Source: Hyperoodon ampullatus (Eukaryota; Chordata; Mammalia; Artiodactyla; Ziphiidae). Taken from it: a stretch of 64,000 bases of DNA. The position numbers and the translations under genes were made by a program. Shown here one piece after another: positions 1 to 12,496 of the stretch (positions are counted from its first letter, which is position 1; each line of letters starts with the position of its first letter). The stretch is taken from contig OX457057.1 of the NCBI GenBank assembly GCA_949752795.1, positions 163,347,980 to 163,411,979 on the forward strand. Direction: 5' to 3'. The notes under the pieces were generated by a model. The model ran no database searches. It saw only the letters and a list, made by a program, of their open reading frames with translations, and was not told the origin of the DNA.

Positions 1-395
1 GAATGAGAAGGACGCAAAGCTTGTTTTTGAATCATATCACGAGAGGAGTCAAGAAGAGACTACCTTCTACCTAGCAGTCAGTGCTAGAGAAGAGAACCCT
101 TTGTCTTGCCTTGGGTGGGTCATGGCAGGTCTTGAGAGGACCTGAATCTTTAGGTTTTTAGAAAGAGAAAGCAGAAGGTTGTGGGAGGTCTAGGACCAAG
201 CAGTGATCCTCTACATGTCACATTTTGTGTGATCTGTTCAGTCCCTTTGGAATCCTGCTTTCCCCAATTTAGTAGATTATAAACTTGTCAGAGAAGATGG
301 ACTCCAAGCAGAAATAATACGTTTCCTATTAGTACCTGCACAACAGTTCTAAGAAGTAGGTGCTGCTTTATTCCAAGACCCTTTTCACCCACTAA
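1..395. other. Unassigned sequence, no gene seen
   Basis: No long open frame, splice-bounded exon or recognisable repeat is visible here. Base composition is ordinary AT-rich mammalian DNA. It could be single-copy sequence or a repeat too decayed to read by eye. Confidence 0.5.
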
Positions 396-540
396 CATAC
401 TTTATGTTTTGCTTATTAATTTTGTTCATTGTCTCCCCCAACAAGACTGCAGTCTTCATGCAACTTTGCTCATTGCTTCCCAGCCCCTAGAATAGCACCT
501 CACACATAGTAGTTGCTCAATATACATTTGCCAAACAAGT
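396..540 (+). repeat. L2 LINE, 3' end fragment
   Basis: The stretch around 478-535 reads cccctagaatagcacctcac followed by acatagtagttgctcaatat, and ends in a gagtggatgg-like tail. This is the well-known 3' end of L2 (consensus style: cagtgcctggcacatagtag, then gtgctcaata). The upstream part fits the preceding L2 3' UTR loosely. It is an ancient, diverged copy with no coding capacity. Confidence 0.75.
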
Positions 541-554
541 GAGTGGATGGATAA

Positions 555-690
555 GAAAATCAAGAATTAGTAAGGTTAAGTAATTTGCCTTAGGTTACCT
601 GGATGGTAAATGCTATAGTCAAAACCCGAATTCTGTGCATCTGGCTCTAAAGCTCTTCCCCACTCTGTGGTGAATGGTCCCTGTCATTTT
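555..690 (-). repeat. MIR SINE fragment
   Basis: The words gttaagtaatttgccttagg and tggctctaaagctcttcccc are the reverse complement of the MIR core (ttgggcaagtcacttaacct on its sense strand). It is an ancient tRNA-derived SINE, diverged and without a preserved tail. Confidence 0.75.
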
Positions 691-3450
691 TGCTGTACCC
701 TAAGCCCATTGCTATAGACTTAGGTAGTACATGCTACTGCTCAGTTGAGTCCTTGGCTGCTGAGGCCAAAGTGCTATGGATGCCACCTGGGTATTTGAGC
801 ATTAGTTATCAATGATCTCTGGGAGGTCACAGTAGAGCTGACTGATGAGCCAGCCCCAAGGCATCCCAGGTTATATGCACTCCAAGATAAGTCATGGGGA
901 GATGTTTCTAGAGGTCACACACCCTGATATGCCTGAGTCAGCAGGCCAGCTCAGGGTGAAGTTTTCTGTACAAGGTCCATATCTATTTCTTTATGAGTGT
1001 TGTCACCTACTGAGCCCCAGCAGAGGATTGGTCTATTTATTCTTCTTTTTGGTTCCCAAGGAAAACCTTCTAAGGTACATGTTTTGAGTTGGAGAAGCTG
1101 GGATCCCCAGGGGAAGCAGTCAGGCAAGGCTCCCAAGCTGCATACTCCATGGGCAGAAGGGCTTCCTGCTTTCCCTATTAGAGCAGTGGGTGCCGACAGC
1201 GGTCCTTCTGCTGACCAATATGCGCTGCTTTAAAATATCATCAGAGACTCAGGTTGGCAGCTTTGGCATATCAGTGGAAAACAAAATCAACTGGTTTCCT
1301 AAGGCTAAGTTCTTGAGTCATAATTTGCATCTCTGAATCTCCTAACATAAAGATAAGATGCACACCCAGAGCTAGGTGACCTTTATTGAGTGAGGCAGTC
1401 ACATCCTGCCATGCCACAACCTTGGACCAAGCATACAAAAGATTGACACTGATTGATCCCCACCCAACCTCATAGGTATAAAAGTGCAAGTGATTACACC
1501 TGCCATTTAACACATCCCCCAATGTCCTTGAACATAACCAGGCCCAATAGGCATGAAACCAGAAATGAGATACAAATTTATTTCCATCAATTTCCAATTG
1601 ATGGAAATAAAATGTGCTTCCTTTCCTGAGATAGTTGTTGTCAGGAAACGACAGAAGAAAGTGGTATTATTTTATGCCAGCAAACTGAAACTTTCCAGTT
1701 CTGGTTAGTTTAAATAGCTTGTTTTGAGATGGAAGCCATGATTCCTGCAAAGTCAACATCAGAGGATTACCTCTACTTTCAGCATGTAATCAAGACAGGA
1801 CCTCTTCTCATTGGTTCATTATGTATCTACAGTGGCCCCAAATGAAGTGCTCAATTTTAAATGGCTTTATCCAATGAAAAATAAGATCTGTTCTTCCGAT
1901 TATGTCACTTAAAAGTGTTTCAAATTATCCTTGTGAGAAATTTTTGTGTCTAACTGGCTTCATGAATTTAGAGGAAGGACTTCCAATTCCTGTAACCCAG
2001 TCTAAAATAGAGTTTCCTTTGGCTTAATGTATTGATGAAGGGGATAATTTTCATTAGCCTTCTATAATGTATTATAAATATGGAAACAAGAGCAAGCAAA
2101 ACAAATGCTTTCAAATTTAGGATGATCAGTGGCTCATACCTTACCTTCAGCTCATGGGTTCATTTTGCAATGAAGAGTTGAGGAATTTTCCTCTTGAGGC
2201 ACATATATCACACATCACAACAATCTCCAAACCCAAATGAGGGCCCAGCTCCATCAGGAATAATGAATGTCCAAGCTGTTTCAGACCATAATTTATTTCT
2301 GTTCCCAGAGTTCATCACATGATCTGTCACAACTGCTCATCTTCTGAAAATAACTTCTCTAGATGTCCATGGGTTTCTAGCTCTCATCACACAGAAGAGT
2401 AAAAAATAAGTCACATCACCTTGCATATCTTATCCCAGTGTCCCAAATCTCTCCAGGTCTCCACAAACAAAACAGAATGCAAAATGTGGAATACAGTTGT
2501 TCATCAGTGCATGGGCATGTCTCCAAGTGCATAATAGAAAATGTGAACAAAGGAGAAAATTGTGGGCTTGGGACTTTTAGCCAGTGGCTCTGGTTTTACC
2601 CTTGCCTCCCTCTAAACTAAATGGGCTTCTGGCTACAGATCGATTCTCCTTGTTTCTAATGTGAAACCCTCATTGTAGATGGTCTAATGCAATTTGCTCT
2701 GAAATCAAACTGGTATCCTGTCTCAGTTGTCTAGAGAAATACCACAAGAGGAAACAAACAGAGCAAGAGTCATGTTTCAGGCCAGAAATAGGAAGTAGAC
2801 TTTCGACCTTGCAAGAAAAGCATGTCCAAACCATCTCCATATATGTTTGCTTTAGAGTTACCAGTATTTGTGGTCAGTACCAAAGTTATAAGAAAGAGAT
2901 ATAAGGCCAGGAATCCGGGGTTATCATGGCTTGAGTCAGAATGATTACATCTTTTCTTGCAATTACTCTCAGATAACTACTACGTTAGGAAAAGCTAGAG
3001 GGGGGAACATTACAGTGAAAAATTCACCACAAGTGTCATCAGACTCAATAAAGCAAATCCCACGGAAGAAATCAGTCTAATGTTCCTCTTATGTTTTGAG
3101 GAATTAAATCAAATACAGCCAGGAAATACCAGGGAAATAACTATACTCATTATCTGGGAATCTGTTCAGCTAGGAGGAATCACTCACCTGGTTCCTGCCT
3201 GTACAATTTCTCTTCCCATTTCAAGCCAGTTATATATCAATATTATAACTAAAGAGTGATCATTGACTTTTTTGACTGCCTCCCCCACTCCATCCTTCTA
3301 CTACCACTCCATTCTTCCACTGCACCTCTCCATAAGCTGGAGAATTTACTTATCTCCTATATTCATAACTCTGTCTTGGACTTACCATCATCTCCAAACA
3401 GCTCACTGTTTTGTTATTATAAGTACCCATATCTCTCTCATATTTGACTA
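691..3450. other. Long unassigned stretch, no gene seen
   Basis: About 2.8 kb with only short chance open frames (longest about 108 codons at 1271-1597, minus strand). Those frames lack recognisable domains, are low in charge, and are not flanked by convincing splice sites. I recognise no repeat with confidence. This is one of the longer apparently unique blocks of the window, so it is a reasonable place to look for conserved noncoding sequence. Confidence 0.45.
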
Positions 3451-3452
3451 TA

Positions 3453-3669
3453 CAATTGGCCCTTGCACAATGGGGGAGCATCAGGGACTCCAACCCTTTG
3501 CACAGTAAAATCCACATATAACTTTGGTCCTCGTATCTACGCTTCTGTATCTGTGGATTCAACCAATTAACTGCAGATGGTGTAGTGCTGTAGGACGTAT
3601 TTACTGAAAAAATATCTGTGTATAAGTGGACCTGCACAGTTCAAAGCCGTGTTGTTCAAGAGTCAACTA
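3453..3669 (-). mobile_element. MER2/Tigger-like DNA transposon remnant
   Basis: Read on the minus strand it begins tagttgactcttgaacaaca and continues with the tuned phrase gtggattcaaccaatta in its interior, both typical of MER2-like members of the TcMar-Tigger group. The ends are imperfect inverted repeats (caattggccc at the left, gagtcaacta at the right). They are flanked by TA at 3451-3452 and 3670-3671, as expected for Tc1/mariner target duplication. At 217 bp it is non-autonomous and encodes nothing. Confidence 0.75.
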
Positions 3670-3684
3670 TATCATAGTCATCTT

Positions 3685-3750
3685 TGCAACCCTGTGCCCA
3701 GCACACTGCTGATCATATAGCAGGGCTTCAAGTAAATTTATTGAATGAAA
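3685..3750 (+). repeat. Short L2-like 3' end
   Basis: The stretch ctgtgcccagcacactgctg, followed by a cttcaagtaaatttattgaa tail, resembles the last 60-70 bases of L2. It is too short and diverged for a firm assignment. The rest of 3672-4019 shows nothing I can name. Confidence 0.45.
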
Positions 3751-4019
3751 CGATTTGGAACTAAGGGGAAAATCCCATTTTCTAATATTTTGTGGAAATG
3801 TATATATGTGTATATGTAATCTCTGAGCTATCATTAATAAATTGAAATCTATAGGATAATCATTGTCTATGTATTATACATAGGGCTCTTGGTTTGTTGG
3901 TTTGTTCTTGATTATAAGCTTGTTGCATTTAGACACAGTTTTAAAAATATTTTCTGTACAGTGCTAGGAACATGTAAATTAAAATGGAATTAAACTTAAT
4001 TAAAAACAACCTTCCATCT

Positions 4020-4227
4020 AAAAAAGCCAAACTCATAGAAACAGAGAGTAGAATGCCAGGGACTGGGAGTTGGGAAAATGGGGAGATTTTGGTCAAAAGA
4101 TACAAACTTCCAGTTATAGGATGAGTAAGTTTGGGAGATCTAATGTATAGCATGGTGATGATAGTTAACAATACTCTATTATATACTCAGAAGTTGCTAA
4201 AAGAATAGATCTGAAATGTTCTCATTG

Positions 4228-4269
<42 letters not shown>

Positions 4270-4412
4270 AACGTAATTATGTGAGGTGGTGGAGGTGTTA
4301 ACTAACACGACTGTGGTAATCATTTCACAATATATAGGACAGCAAATCATCACACTGTACACCTTAGATGTATACAGTGTTATATGTCAATTATATCTCA
4401 ATAAAGCTGGAA
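4020..4412 (+). mobile_element. Old L1 (L1M-type) 3'UTR and tail, plus strand
   Basis: The phrases ggggagattttggtcaaaag, ggagatctaatgtatagcat and gtacaccttagatgtataca, followed by tcaataaagctggaaaaaaa, are the 3'UTR of an L1MA/L1MB-type element with its polyadenylation signal (aataaa) and short A-tail. It is one of the few L1 pieces in the window on the plus strand. A CA microsatellite lies inside it, at the place where such repeats often sit in this UTR. Confidence 0.8.
4229..4268. repeat. (AC)n microsatellite
   Basis: Twenty uninterrupted AC units lie within the L1 3'UTR. It is pure and long enough that its length probably varies between individuals. Confidence 0.97.
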
Positions 4413-5740
4413 AAAAAGGAAAGAAAAATTTTCCATCTGAAAGTAAACTTTCTTTTCTCTCTGAGTTGCATTATCTCTTTTGAAGGTGTTTGGAATACTC
4501 CCTTGCATCCTGGAATGGGCCATTTGCTAAATAATGCCCTTTGCTGACAAATCCTAACTTTTCCTTTGAAAAGTATTGCATTTCCATTGTGTCAGGTGCT
4601 TCTATAAAATTCTAAAAGTTCTGAAAACATACAAGATTGGCCATGTCTTATAAGTGTCAGTAAGTGAGAAACGGTGAAAATTATTTGAATAATTAATGTG
4701 CACAACCAGTTGAGGCAAAGGGCTTTGTCTTGTACCCAATTATCTACCAGTTTTCCCTAGTTCTTTTCTTTTTTCATGAAGCCCTGTCCTTGGTTGTCTA
4801 GAGGTGTTAAGGCCCTGGGCTCAGGAAGACCTTACATCTTCTTCAGTGAAGGTCAGTGGCTTTTTTCATCATTTCTGTCTCTTAAATCTCCTCAGGTCTC
4901 TTTTCTTTTTCTTCTTTTACTTCAGGTGCCCTAGAAGAAATGAAACAAACTCTTCCATCTTCCCTCTCTTTGACAGAGTGGACCTGTTGTCTCCTGCAGC
5001 ATATCTCTGAAATTAAGGGGTTATAAATGTAACTCTTAAGTGGCAGCTGCTGTGTTTTTATGATGGGTGGCAAATTAATTTCTTATCTGGTGGTGTTGGA
5101 CTATCCTTTTCCCCACATGCCAGGTCTCAGAAAGCACCTATAATTCTCCAGACTGCCATGCTGCTAAGTTACCTTTGCCTTTTCCTTTCTTCCTTTATTT
5201 CTCTGTCTTTTTTCCTGATTTTGTGGTTGACCTTGAATAGAATACTTTCTTGAACATCCCAGGGCTCATGATACAGCTTGCCATTGCTCATTGGATGACT
5301 TGACATCCCTAGTTCTTATTCCATTATTTCTGCTCCTCTCTCATCCCTAATATATAAACTATTATTTTGTGTTTCTCTTGCAATGACGAGGTAGATCATG
5401 TGTTAAGAATATGTGACACATATGATTAGCTTTTGGGAGTTTGCTTGCTGTTATGTATAGTACTGGTCCTCCTCCCTGCTCTGTGGTTGTGGGAGACTTT
5501 TGAACTTTACATCCTTGGTCTGCAAGTGTTTCTGTCCAGCCTCAGGAAGCTGTAGATGGCAATAGTAGTGGTACAAGGAGGTATACGGGTAGAGACAAGA
5601 GTCAATAAAGCCATACAAGGTGTTATTCTTCCCATAGGATTATCCAAGGCAATTTAACCAAATTATTTTATTGACTTTTATGTCCTTTAGGATGTATCCA
5701 GATCTCCTTCCCCTCTTTTTTGCCTAAAAAGATTATAATA
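4413..5740. other. Unassigned stretch, no gene seen
   Basis: The sequence has pyrimidine-rich tracts (for example 4880-4925) but no long open frame or recognisable repeat. Nothing here argues for an exon. Confidence 0.45.
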
Positions 5741-5744
5741 ATAA

Positions 5745-6040
5745 CTAATATTGGCATGATGCTTTGCCGTTTTCAGAGCAGGTCCAGAGATTCTACCTCA
5801 TATGATTTTTAAAACAGCTCTGTAAGGTAGGCAAGGCTGGTAATATTTATTAGCACTGGGTGCATACTTCCTTCATCCTGCTTTTGCTTTCTATATTTAT
5901 ACATAACATCAGAATCAGGTGAACTCTGAGCTAGCTTTGTCATTCTGCTTCACAGATAGGAAAACTGAAGCCCAGGGAGGTGAAGCGACTTGCCTAAAGT
6001 CCATGGATGAAAGTTAAATAATTCAGGTCTCCAGCCCATG
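5745..6040 (-). repeat. MIR SINE, interrupted
   Basis: Two blocks match MIR on the reverse strand: acctcatatgatttttaaaa with gctctgtaaggtaggcaagg at 5795-5835, and ataggaaaactgaagcccag with gaagcgacttgcctaaagtc at 5956-6001. They are separated by about 110 bases (5845-5950) that do not fit the consensus, so a small insertion or an expanded region lies inside. Confidence 0.7.
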
Positions 6041-6044
6041 TTGT

Positions 6045-8145
6045 CTTAATACTTAAAAAAATAGGTTTTTAAATTTTGAAATAAATGTAGATTCACACGA
6101 ACTTGTAAGAAATAAAACAGAGAGATCTATATTAACCTTTATTCTGTTTTCCTCAATGGTAGCATCTTCCAAAACTATAGTACAATATCCCAACCTGGAT
6201 AATGACAGTGATTCAGTCAAGACACAGAACATTTCCATCACCACAAGGATCCTACTACCTTCTGTCCCTGCCCTCTCTTTAACTTGTGATAACCATTCAT
6301 TTGTTCTCCATTTTTATAGTTTTGTCACTTCATGAATGTTATATGACAAAGTCTTACAGTACGCAAACTTTGGGGATTGGTTTTTTCACTCAGCATAATT
6401 CTCTGAAGATTCCTTCAGGTTGATGCCTGTATCAGTAGTTATTTTCCTTTTTATTGTTGGGTAGCTTTGCATGATAAATTGTACCACCACAGTTTGTTTA
6501 ACCATTCACCCACTGAAAGACAGCCCAGTTGTGTATAGTTTGGGATATCACAAATAAAGCTGCTATAAACATTCATGTAGGTTTTTGTTGTGTGAACATC
6601 CGTTTTCATTTCTTTGGGATAAATGCCCAGGAGTGCAGTTTCTGGGCTATATGGTAGTTGCATGTTTAGTTTTTTAAGGAAGTGCCAAACTGTTTTCCAG
6701 AGTGGGGGTGCCCTCTTACATTCCCATCAGCAATGCATGAGTGATCCAGTTTTTCCACATCTTTGCCGCCTTTGATGTTGTCACTATTTTTTTATTGTAG
6801 TCATTCTAATAGATATGTAATGATCTCATTGTGATTTTAATGTGTATTTCTCTAATGACTAAAAATGTTGAACAACTTTTCACATGCTTATGTGCCATCT
6901 GTATATCTGCTTTAACAAAATGTCTCCTTATGACTTTCGTCTATTACTTAACTGCATTCTTTTTTATGTGTATTTACTTACTTAACTTTATTTATTTAAT
7001 TGAGTTATGAGTATTCTACATACTGGTTCTTCATTGGATGCATGGTTTGCACATATTTTCTCTCAATCTGTAGCTTGTCTATTCATCCTCTTAACAAGAT
7101 CTTTTTCAGAGCACAATTTTTAAAGTTTGATGAAGTTCAATTCAGCAATTTTTCCTTTTATATATTGTGTATTTTGGTGTCAAGTCTAAGAACTCTTTGT
7201 CTAACCCCTAGATTCTGAAGATGTTCCATTGTTGTTTTCCAAAAACTTAATAGTTATAGAAGGAGTAAGACCTAGATCAATGTTCTTTTTCTTTCTTTCT
7301 TTTTATTATGCCAATGGCTTTGCAATTGATCCAGTACCATTTGTTGAAAGCCTTTCTTTCCTTCATTGAATTATTTTTGCACAGTTGTCAAAAATCAGTT
7401 GGGCATATTTACGTGAGTCTATCTATTCTGTTTCATTGATCTATCTATTCTGTTTCATTGATCTATCTGTCAATTTCTCCACCAATATCACACAGCCTTG
7501 ATTACTGTTGTTCTATAGTAAGACTTAGAATCAAGTAGAATGATTCCTCCCACTTGATTCTTACTCAAAATTGTTTTTAGCTATTCTAGTTACTTCTCTT
7601 TTCCATATAAATTTTATAGTAATCTTGTCTATATCTACAAAATATTTTGAAGATTTTATAGAAAATGCATTAAACTTGTTTATCAATTTGGGAAAAATTC
7701 ACATCTTTACTGTATTGAGTCTTACAATCCATGAACATGGTGTGTCTCCCCATTTGTTTAGATCTTCACTGATTTCTTTTATCAGCATTTTGAAGTTTTT
7801 AGCCTACAAATTTTGTTTATATTTTGTTAGTTTTTTTTGAGTTATTGTAAATGGTATTGTTTTTAATTTTGGTGTCTACATGTTCATTGCTAGTGCATAG
7901 AAATATAATTTATTTTGTTTATCTGTATTTTCCAACCTTGATGAACTCACTTATTAGTTCTATGAGTTAAAACTTTTTTTTTGTATATTCCTTGGGAGTT
8001 TCTGTGAACACAGTCACAACACTGAAAAATTAGACAGTTTTATTTCTTCCTTCCAACAAGTATATGTTTAACTTCTTTTCTTGCCTTATTGCACTGGCCA
8101 GAAGTTCTCAAAATCTGTTGAATAAGAGTGATGAGAGTCAAAATG
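6045..8145 (-). mobile_element. Old L1, 3' part (3'UTR to mid RT)
   Basis: Read on the minus strand this runs from the reverse transcriptase region of ORF2 through the C-terminal region to the 3' UTR, whose A-tail is the short T run near 6055 on the plus strand. Landmarks include the antisense phrase tctttgggataaatgcccag at 6615-6635 and the RT region at 7900-8140. The frame is broken throughout. At 8145 the strand of homology flips (see the next entry), which is the mark of a twin-primed, 5'-inverted insertion. A 22-bp direct duplication lies at about 7424-7467. Confidence 0.82.
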
Positions 8146-8146
8146 T

Positions 8147-8705
8147 GTAGGACATAGTTAAAGCACTGCTGAGAGGGAAATTTATAGCAGTAAATGCATA
8201 CATGAGAAAAGAGTCTCAAATCAATCATCTAAACTCCTCAGGGATGTAGGAAAAAAAGATCACTAAAAACTCAAAGCAAAAAAGAAAGGAAATAATTAAA
8301 ACAAAAGCAGAAATTAGTGAAATAAAATACAGAAAAACAGATAAAATGAAGGAAACAAAAAGCTTTTTATTTGAGAAGGTTAATAACTGATACATCTCTA
8401 GAAATATTGACAAAGGAAAAAACCATACAAGACACAAATTGCCAATATCAAGAAATTATTCTAAACAGTATCTTCTAGAAAACCTAAGAGGAAACATTTT
8501 CCACTTCATTTTATAAAGCTATTATTACCTTGATACCAAAACTAGACAGTACAAAAAGAAAACTACAAATTTCCTTTATGCAAATATCCTTAACAAAATA
8601 TTAGCAAATAGAATTTAGCAGTACACATAAAAAATAATACACTATGACCAAATGGAAATTATTCCAAGGATGCAAGGCTGATTCAATCAATGTAATACCA
8701 TATAT
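8147..8705 (+). mobile_element. Same L1, inverted 5' segment
   Basis: This is L1 ORF2 in the sense direction, from the linker before RT (gctgagagggaaatttatag) to the start of the RT region (gcaaggctgattcaatcaat). The stretch it covers lies just upstream, in L1 order, of the 5' limit of the minus-strand part at 6045-8145. Only a short piece of ORF2 is missing between them. That geometry fits one insertion made by twin priming, not two independent L1 copies. Confidence 0.75.
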
Positions 8706-8714
8706 TTGCTTACA

Positions 8715-9135
8715 CTGTCCTTTATTCCTTCCTGAAGTTTCAAGACTTCTTTCTTATTTCTTTTTTGTTTAGAGAACTTCTTTAGCTATTGCTTTTAGGA
8801 TAGATGTTCTGGTGACGAATCTTTAGTTTTCCTTCATCTGAAAATGCTGTGATTTTTCCTTTATTCCTGCAGGATATTTTCACTGAATATAGGATGCCGG
8901 ATTAACAACTCCATTTTTTCAGCACTTGAAAAATATTGTGCCACTTCCTTCTTACCTCCATGGTTTTTGAAAAAGTATATGCTGTCATCCAAAATGTTTT
9001 TCTGCCTATAGGCAAGGTGTCATTTTTCTCTGGCTGCTCTCAAGATTATTTCTTAGTCTTTAATTTTCAGAATATGACTATGACATGTCTTGTTGTAGAT
9101 TTCTTTAGGTTTATTCTTTGGGGGATTTACTCAGA
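8715..9135 (-). mobile_element. Old L1 fragment, ORF1 3' region
   Basis: The antisense phrases ttgcttttaggatagatgtt, cttcttacctccatggtttt and tggctgctctcaagattatt match the end of L1 ORF1 (the nucleic-acid-binding C-terminal domain). The fragment has no intact reading frame and abuts two other L1 pieces, so its original ends are lost. Confidence 0.65.
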
Positions 9136-10274
9136 TTCTTTTTTATTGTGGTGAAATATATGTAACATAAAGTTTGCCATTTTAACCATTTTTAAGTATA
9201 CAACTCAGTGGCATTAATTACATTCACAGTGTTGTACAACCATAATTATGACATATTTCCAAAACTTTTTATCACCCCAAACATAAACTCTGAATTCACT
9301 AAGCAATAACTCCTCCTTTTCTCTTCCTTCCAGCCTCTGTAGCCTTTAATCTAGTTTTGGTTACTATAAATTTGTCTACTCTAGATATTTCATGTAAGTG
9401 GAATCATGCAATATTTGTCCTTCTATGTCTGGTTTAGTTCACTTAGCACAATGTTTTCAAGGCTCATCCATGTTTCAGAAAGTATCAGAACTTCATTTAG
9501 GGAGGCTGAATAATATTTTATTGTATGAGCATTCTGTATTTTGTTTATCTGTTCATCTGTTGATGGACACTTGAATTATAAATAATGCTGCTATGAACAT
9601 TGGTGTACACACATCGGCTTGTGTCCCTGCTGTCAGTTCTTTTGGGTATATACCCAGAAGTGGAATTTCTGGGTCATATGGTAATTCTATGTTTAACTTT
9701 TTGAAGAGCCACCAAACTGTTTTCCACAATGAGTACGCCATTTTACATTCACATAGACAGTATATGAGGGTTCCAATTTCTCCATCTCCTCACCAACACT
9801 TATTTTTCATTTTATTTTTATTATAGCCATCATAGTAGGTATGAAATAGAATATCATTGTGGTTTTGATTTGTGTTTCCCTAAAAACTAATTATGTTGAG
9901 CACCTTTTCATGTGCTTATTAGCCATTTATATATCTTCTTTGAAGAAATGTCTATTCAAATACTTTGTCCATTAAAAAAATTAGGTCGAGGGATTTCCCT
10001 GGTGGTCCAGTGGTTGAGACTTCGCTTTCCAATGCAGGGGTTGAGGGTTTGATCCCTGATTGGGGAGCTAAGATCCCACATGCCTTGTGGCCAAAAAACC
10101 AAGAAAACATAAAACAGTAGCAGTATTGCAACAAATTCAATAAAGGCTTTAAAAAATTAGTTCAATTATCTTTTTGTTGTTGAGTTGTAGGAATTCTTTG
10201 TATATTCTGGATAGTAAACTCTATCACATATATGATTTGCCAATGTTTTCTCCCATTATGTAAAAGTGTTCTTT
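9136..10274 (-). mobile_element. Old L1, 3'UTR and ORF2 C-terminal end
   Basis: It starts with the typical antisense 3' end ttttattgtggtgaaatata and continues through gtcagttcttttgggtatat, which encodes the ORF2 C-terminal region in antisense. A CHR-type SINE (9985-10150) interrupts it. The L1 resumes after the SINE with the same gap-free phrase, which shows the SINE is younger. Confidence 0.78.
9985..10150 (+). mobile_element. CHR-type tRNA-derived SINE
   Basis: The head reads gatttccctggtggtccagt and the body ggttgagggtttgatccctg, which contains a B-box-like motif. The tail is the CHR-type caataaaggctttaaaaaat. A 10-bp target duplication, aaaaaattag, flanks it at 9975-9984 and 10151-10160. 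This is the variant with the short body and aaggcttt tail, distinct from the seven later SINEs whose body contains gcccgtgagccatgg. Confidence 0.92.
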
Positions 10275-10734
10275 CTTAAAGATTTTAATAGGGTTTATTT
10301 TTAGAACAGATTTAGACTTATAGAAAAATTGAAGAGGTCCAGAAATTTACAATACCTGCTGTCCCCACATATGCATAACCTCCTTCATTATCAGTATCTC
10401 TCACCAGATTGGTTCATTTGTTACAGTTGATAAAACGACTTTGACACATAGCCCACAGTTTACATTAAGGTTCACTTATGGTGTTGTACATTCTGTGGGT
10501 TTGAACAAATGTATAACAAAACATATCCACCATTATAGTAGCATACAGAGGAGTTTCACTGCCCTAAAAATCCTCTGCTATAGCTGTTCACCCCTGTCTT
10601 CCTCCAGTCCCTCACAACCGTTGATCTTTTTACTGCCTCCATAGTTTTGTCTTTTGTAGAATGTCATATAGTTGGAATTATACAGTATGTAGCCTTTTTA
10701 GATTGGCTTCTTTCATTTACTAATTTTCAAATTC

Positions 10735-11420
10735 TTTTCCATTATAGACTACTACAAGATATTGAATACAGTTCCCTGTGCTGTAGTAGGTCCTTGTTGT
10801 TTATCTATTTTATATATATAGTAGTGTGTATCTGTTAATATCATACTTCTAATATATTGTTCCCTTCCTGCCTTTCCCCTTTGGTAACCATAAGTTTGTT
10901 TTCTATATCTGTAAGTCTTTTTCTATTTTGTAAATAAGTTCATGTGTATCATTTTTTTAAGATTCCATATATAAGTGATATCATATTGTATTTGTCTTTT
11001 CTGCCTGCCTTACTTCACTTAGTATGATAATCTCTAGGTCCATTCATGAGGATTCCCTTTTCTCCACACCCTTTCTAGCATTTATTATCTGTAGGCTTTT
11101 TAATGATGGCCATTCTGACCAGAGTGAGCTGATACCTTATTGTAGTTTTGATTTGCATTTCTCTAATAGTTACTGCTATTGGGCATCTTTTCATGTGCCT
11201 TCGGGCCATCTGTATGTCTTCTTTGGGAAAATGTCTATTCAGATCCTCTTCCCATTTTTTTTGATTGGGCTATTTGCTTTTTTGATATTGAGTTGCATGA
11301 GCTGTTTGTATATTTTTTGGAAATTAATCCCTTGTCAGTCACATGGTTTGCAAATATTTTCTCCCATTCTGTAGGTTGTCTTTTTGTTCTGCTTATGGTT
11401 TCCTTTGCTGGAGAAAAGAC
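10735..11420 (-). mobile_element. Younger L1 piece with internal deletion
   Basis: The antisense 3'UTR (gatattgaatacagttccct, then ctgtgctgtagtaggtcctt) joins ORF2 C-terminal sequence (ggccattctgaccagagtga). A jump near 11040-11050 removes the segment that normally lies between the 3'-most ORF2 words and the ccttttctccacacc word. It resembles the older cetartiodactyl L1 family also seen at 60130-60313. Confidence 0.7.
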
Positions 11421-11424
11421 AGTA

Positions 11425-12495
11425 TCTTCAATTAGTAGTGCTGGGAAAACTGGACAGCCACATGTAGAATAATGAAATTAGAACATTCTCTAACACCATA
11501 TACACAAATAAACTCAAAATGGATTAAAGACCTAAATGTACGACCAGATACTGTAAAACTCTTAGAGGAAAACTTAGGCAGAACACTCTTTGACATAAAT
11601 TGCAGCATCTCTTTGAATCTACCACCTAGAGTAATGAAAATAAAAATCAAAATAAACAATTGGGTACTAATTAAACTTAAAATCTTTTGCACAGCAAAAT
11701 GGCAGAAAATATTTGCAAAGAAGAGAAAATATTTGCAAAATGAAAGAAAAGGGAACCTTCCTACACTGTTGGTGGGAATGTATATTGGTACAGCCACTAT
11801 GGAGAACATTATGGAGGTTACTTAAAAAACCAAAATAGAGCCACCACATGACCCAGCAATCCCACTCCTAGGCATATATCTGGAAAAAAAAACATAATTC
11901 AAAAAGATACATGCACCCAGTGTTCATTGCCACACTACTTACAATAGCCAAGACATGGAAGCAGCCTAAATGTCCATTGAAAGATGAGTGGATAAAGAAG
12001 ATGTGGTACATTTACAATGGAATATTACTCAGCCACAAAACAAGAATGAAATAGTGCCATTTGCAGCAACATGGATGAACATAGAGATTATCATACTAAG
12101 TGAAGTAAGTCAGACAAAGACAAATATCATATGATATCACTTATATGTGGAATCTAAAAAAATGATACAAATGAACTTATTTACAAAACAGAAACAGCCT
12201 CACAGACTTAGAAATCAAACTTATAGTTACCAAAGGGGAAAGGTGAGGGGAAGAGATAAATTAGGAGGTTGGGATTAACATATACACACTACTATATATA
12301 AAATAGATGATCAACAAGGACTTACTGTATGGCACAGGGAACTCTACTCAGTACTCTGTATTAACCTATATGGGAAAAGAATCTGAAAAGGAATACATAT
12401 ATGAATATGTATAACAGAATCACTTTGCTGTACACCTGAAACAAACATAACATTGTAAATTAACTATACTCCAATATAAAATAAAATTTTTTTTT
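11425..12495 (+). mobile_element. Younger L1, ORF2 C-terminus to poly(A), plus strand
   Basis: The sense phrases gtgctgggaaaactggacag, ctgttggtgggaatgtatat and ggcatatatctggaaaaaaa lead through the 3'UTR to the terminal words ttaactatactccaatataa and aataaaattttttttt. It is strongly 5'-truncated, and a deletion near 11700-11755 removes ORF2 sequence. It faces the preceding L1 head to head. Confidence 0.78.
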
Positions 12496-12496
12496 A

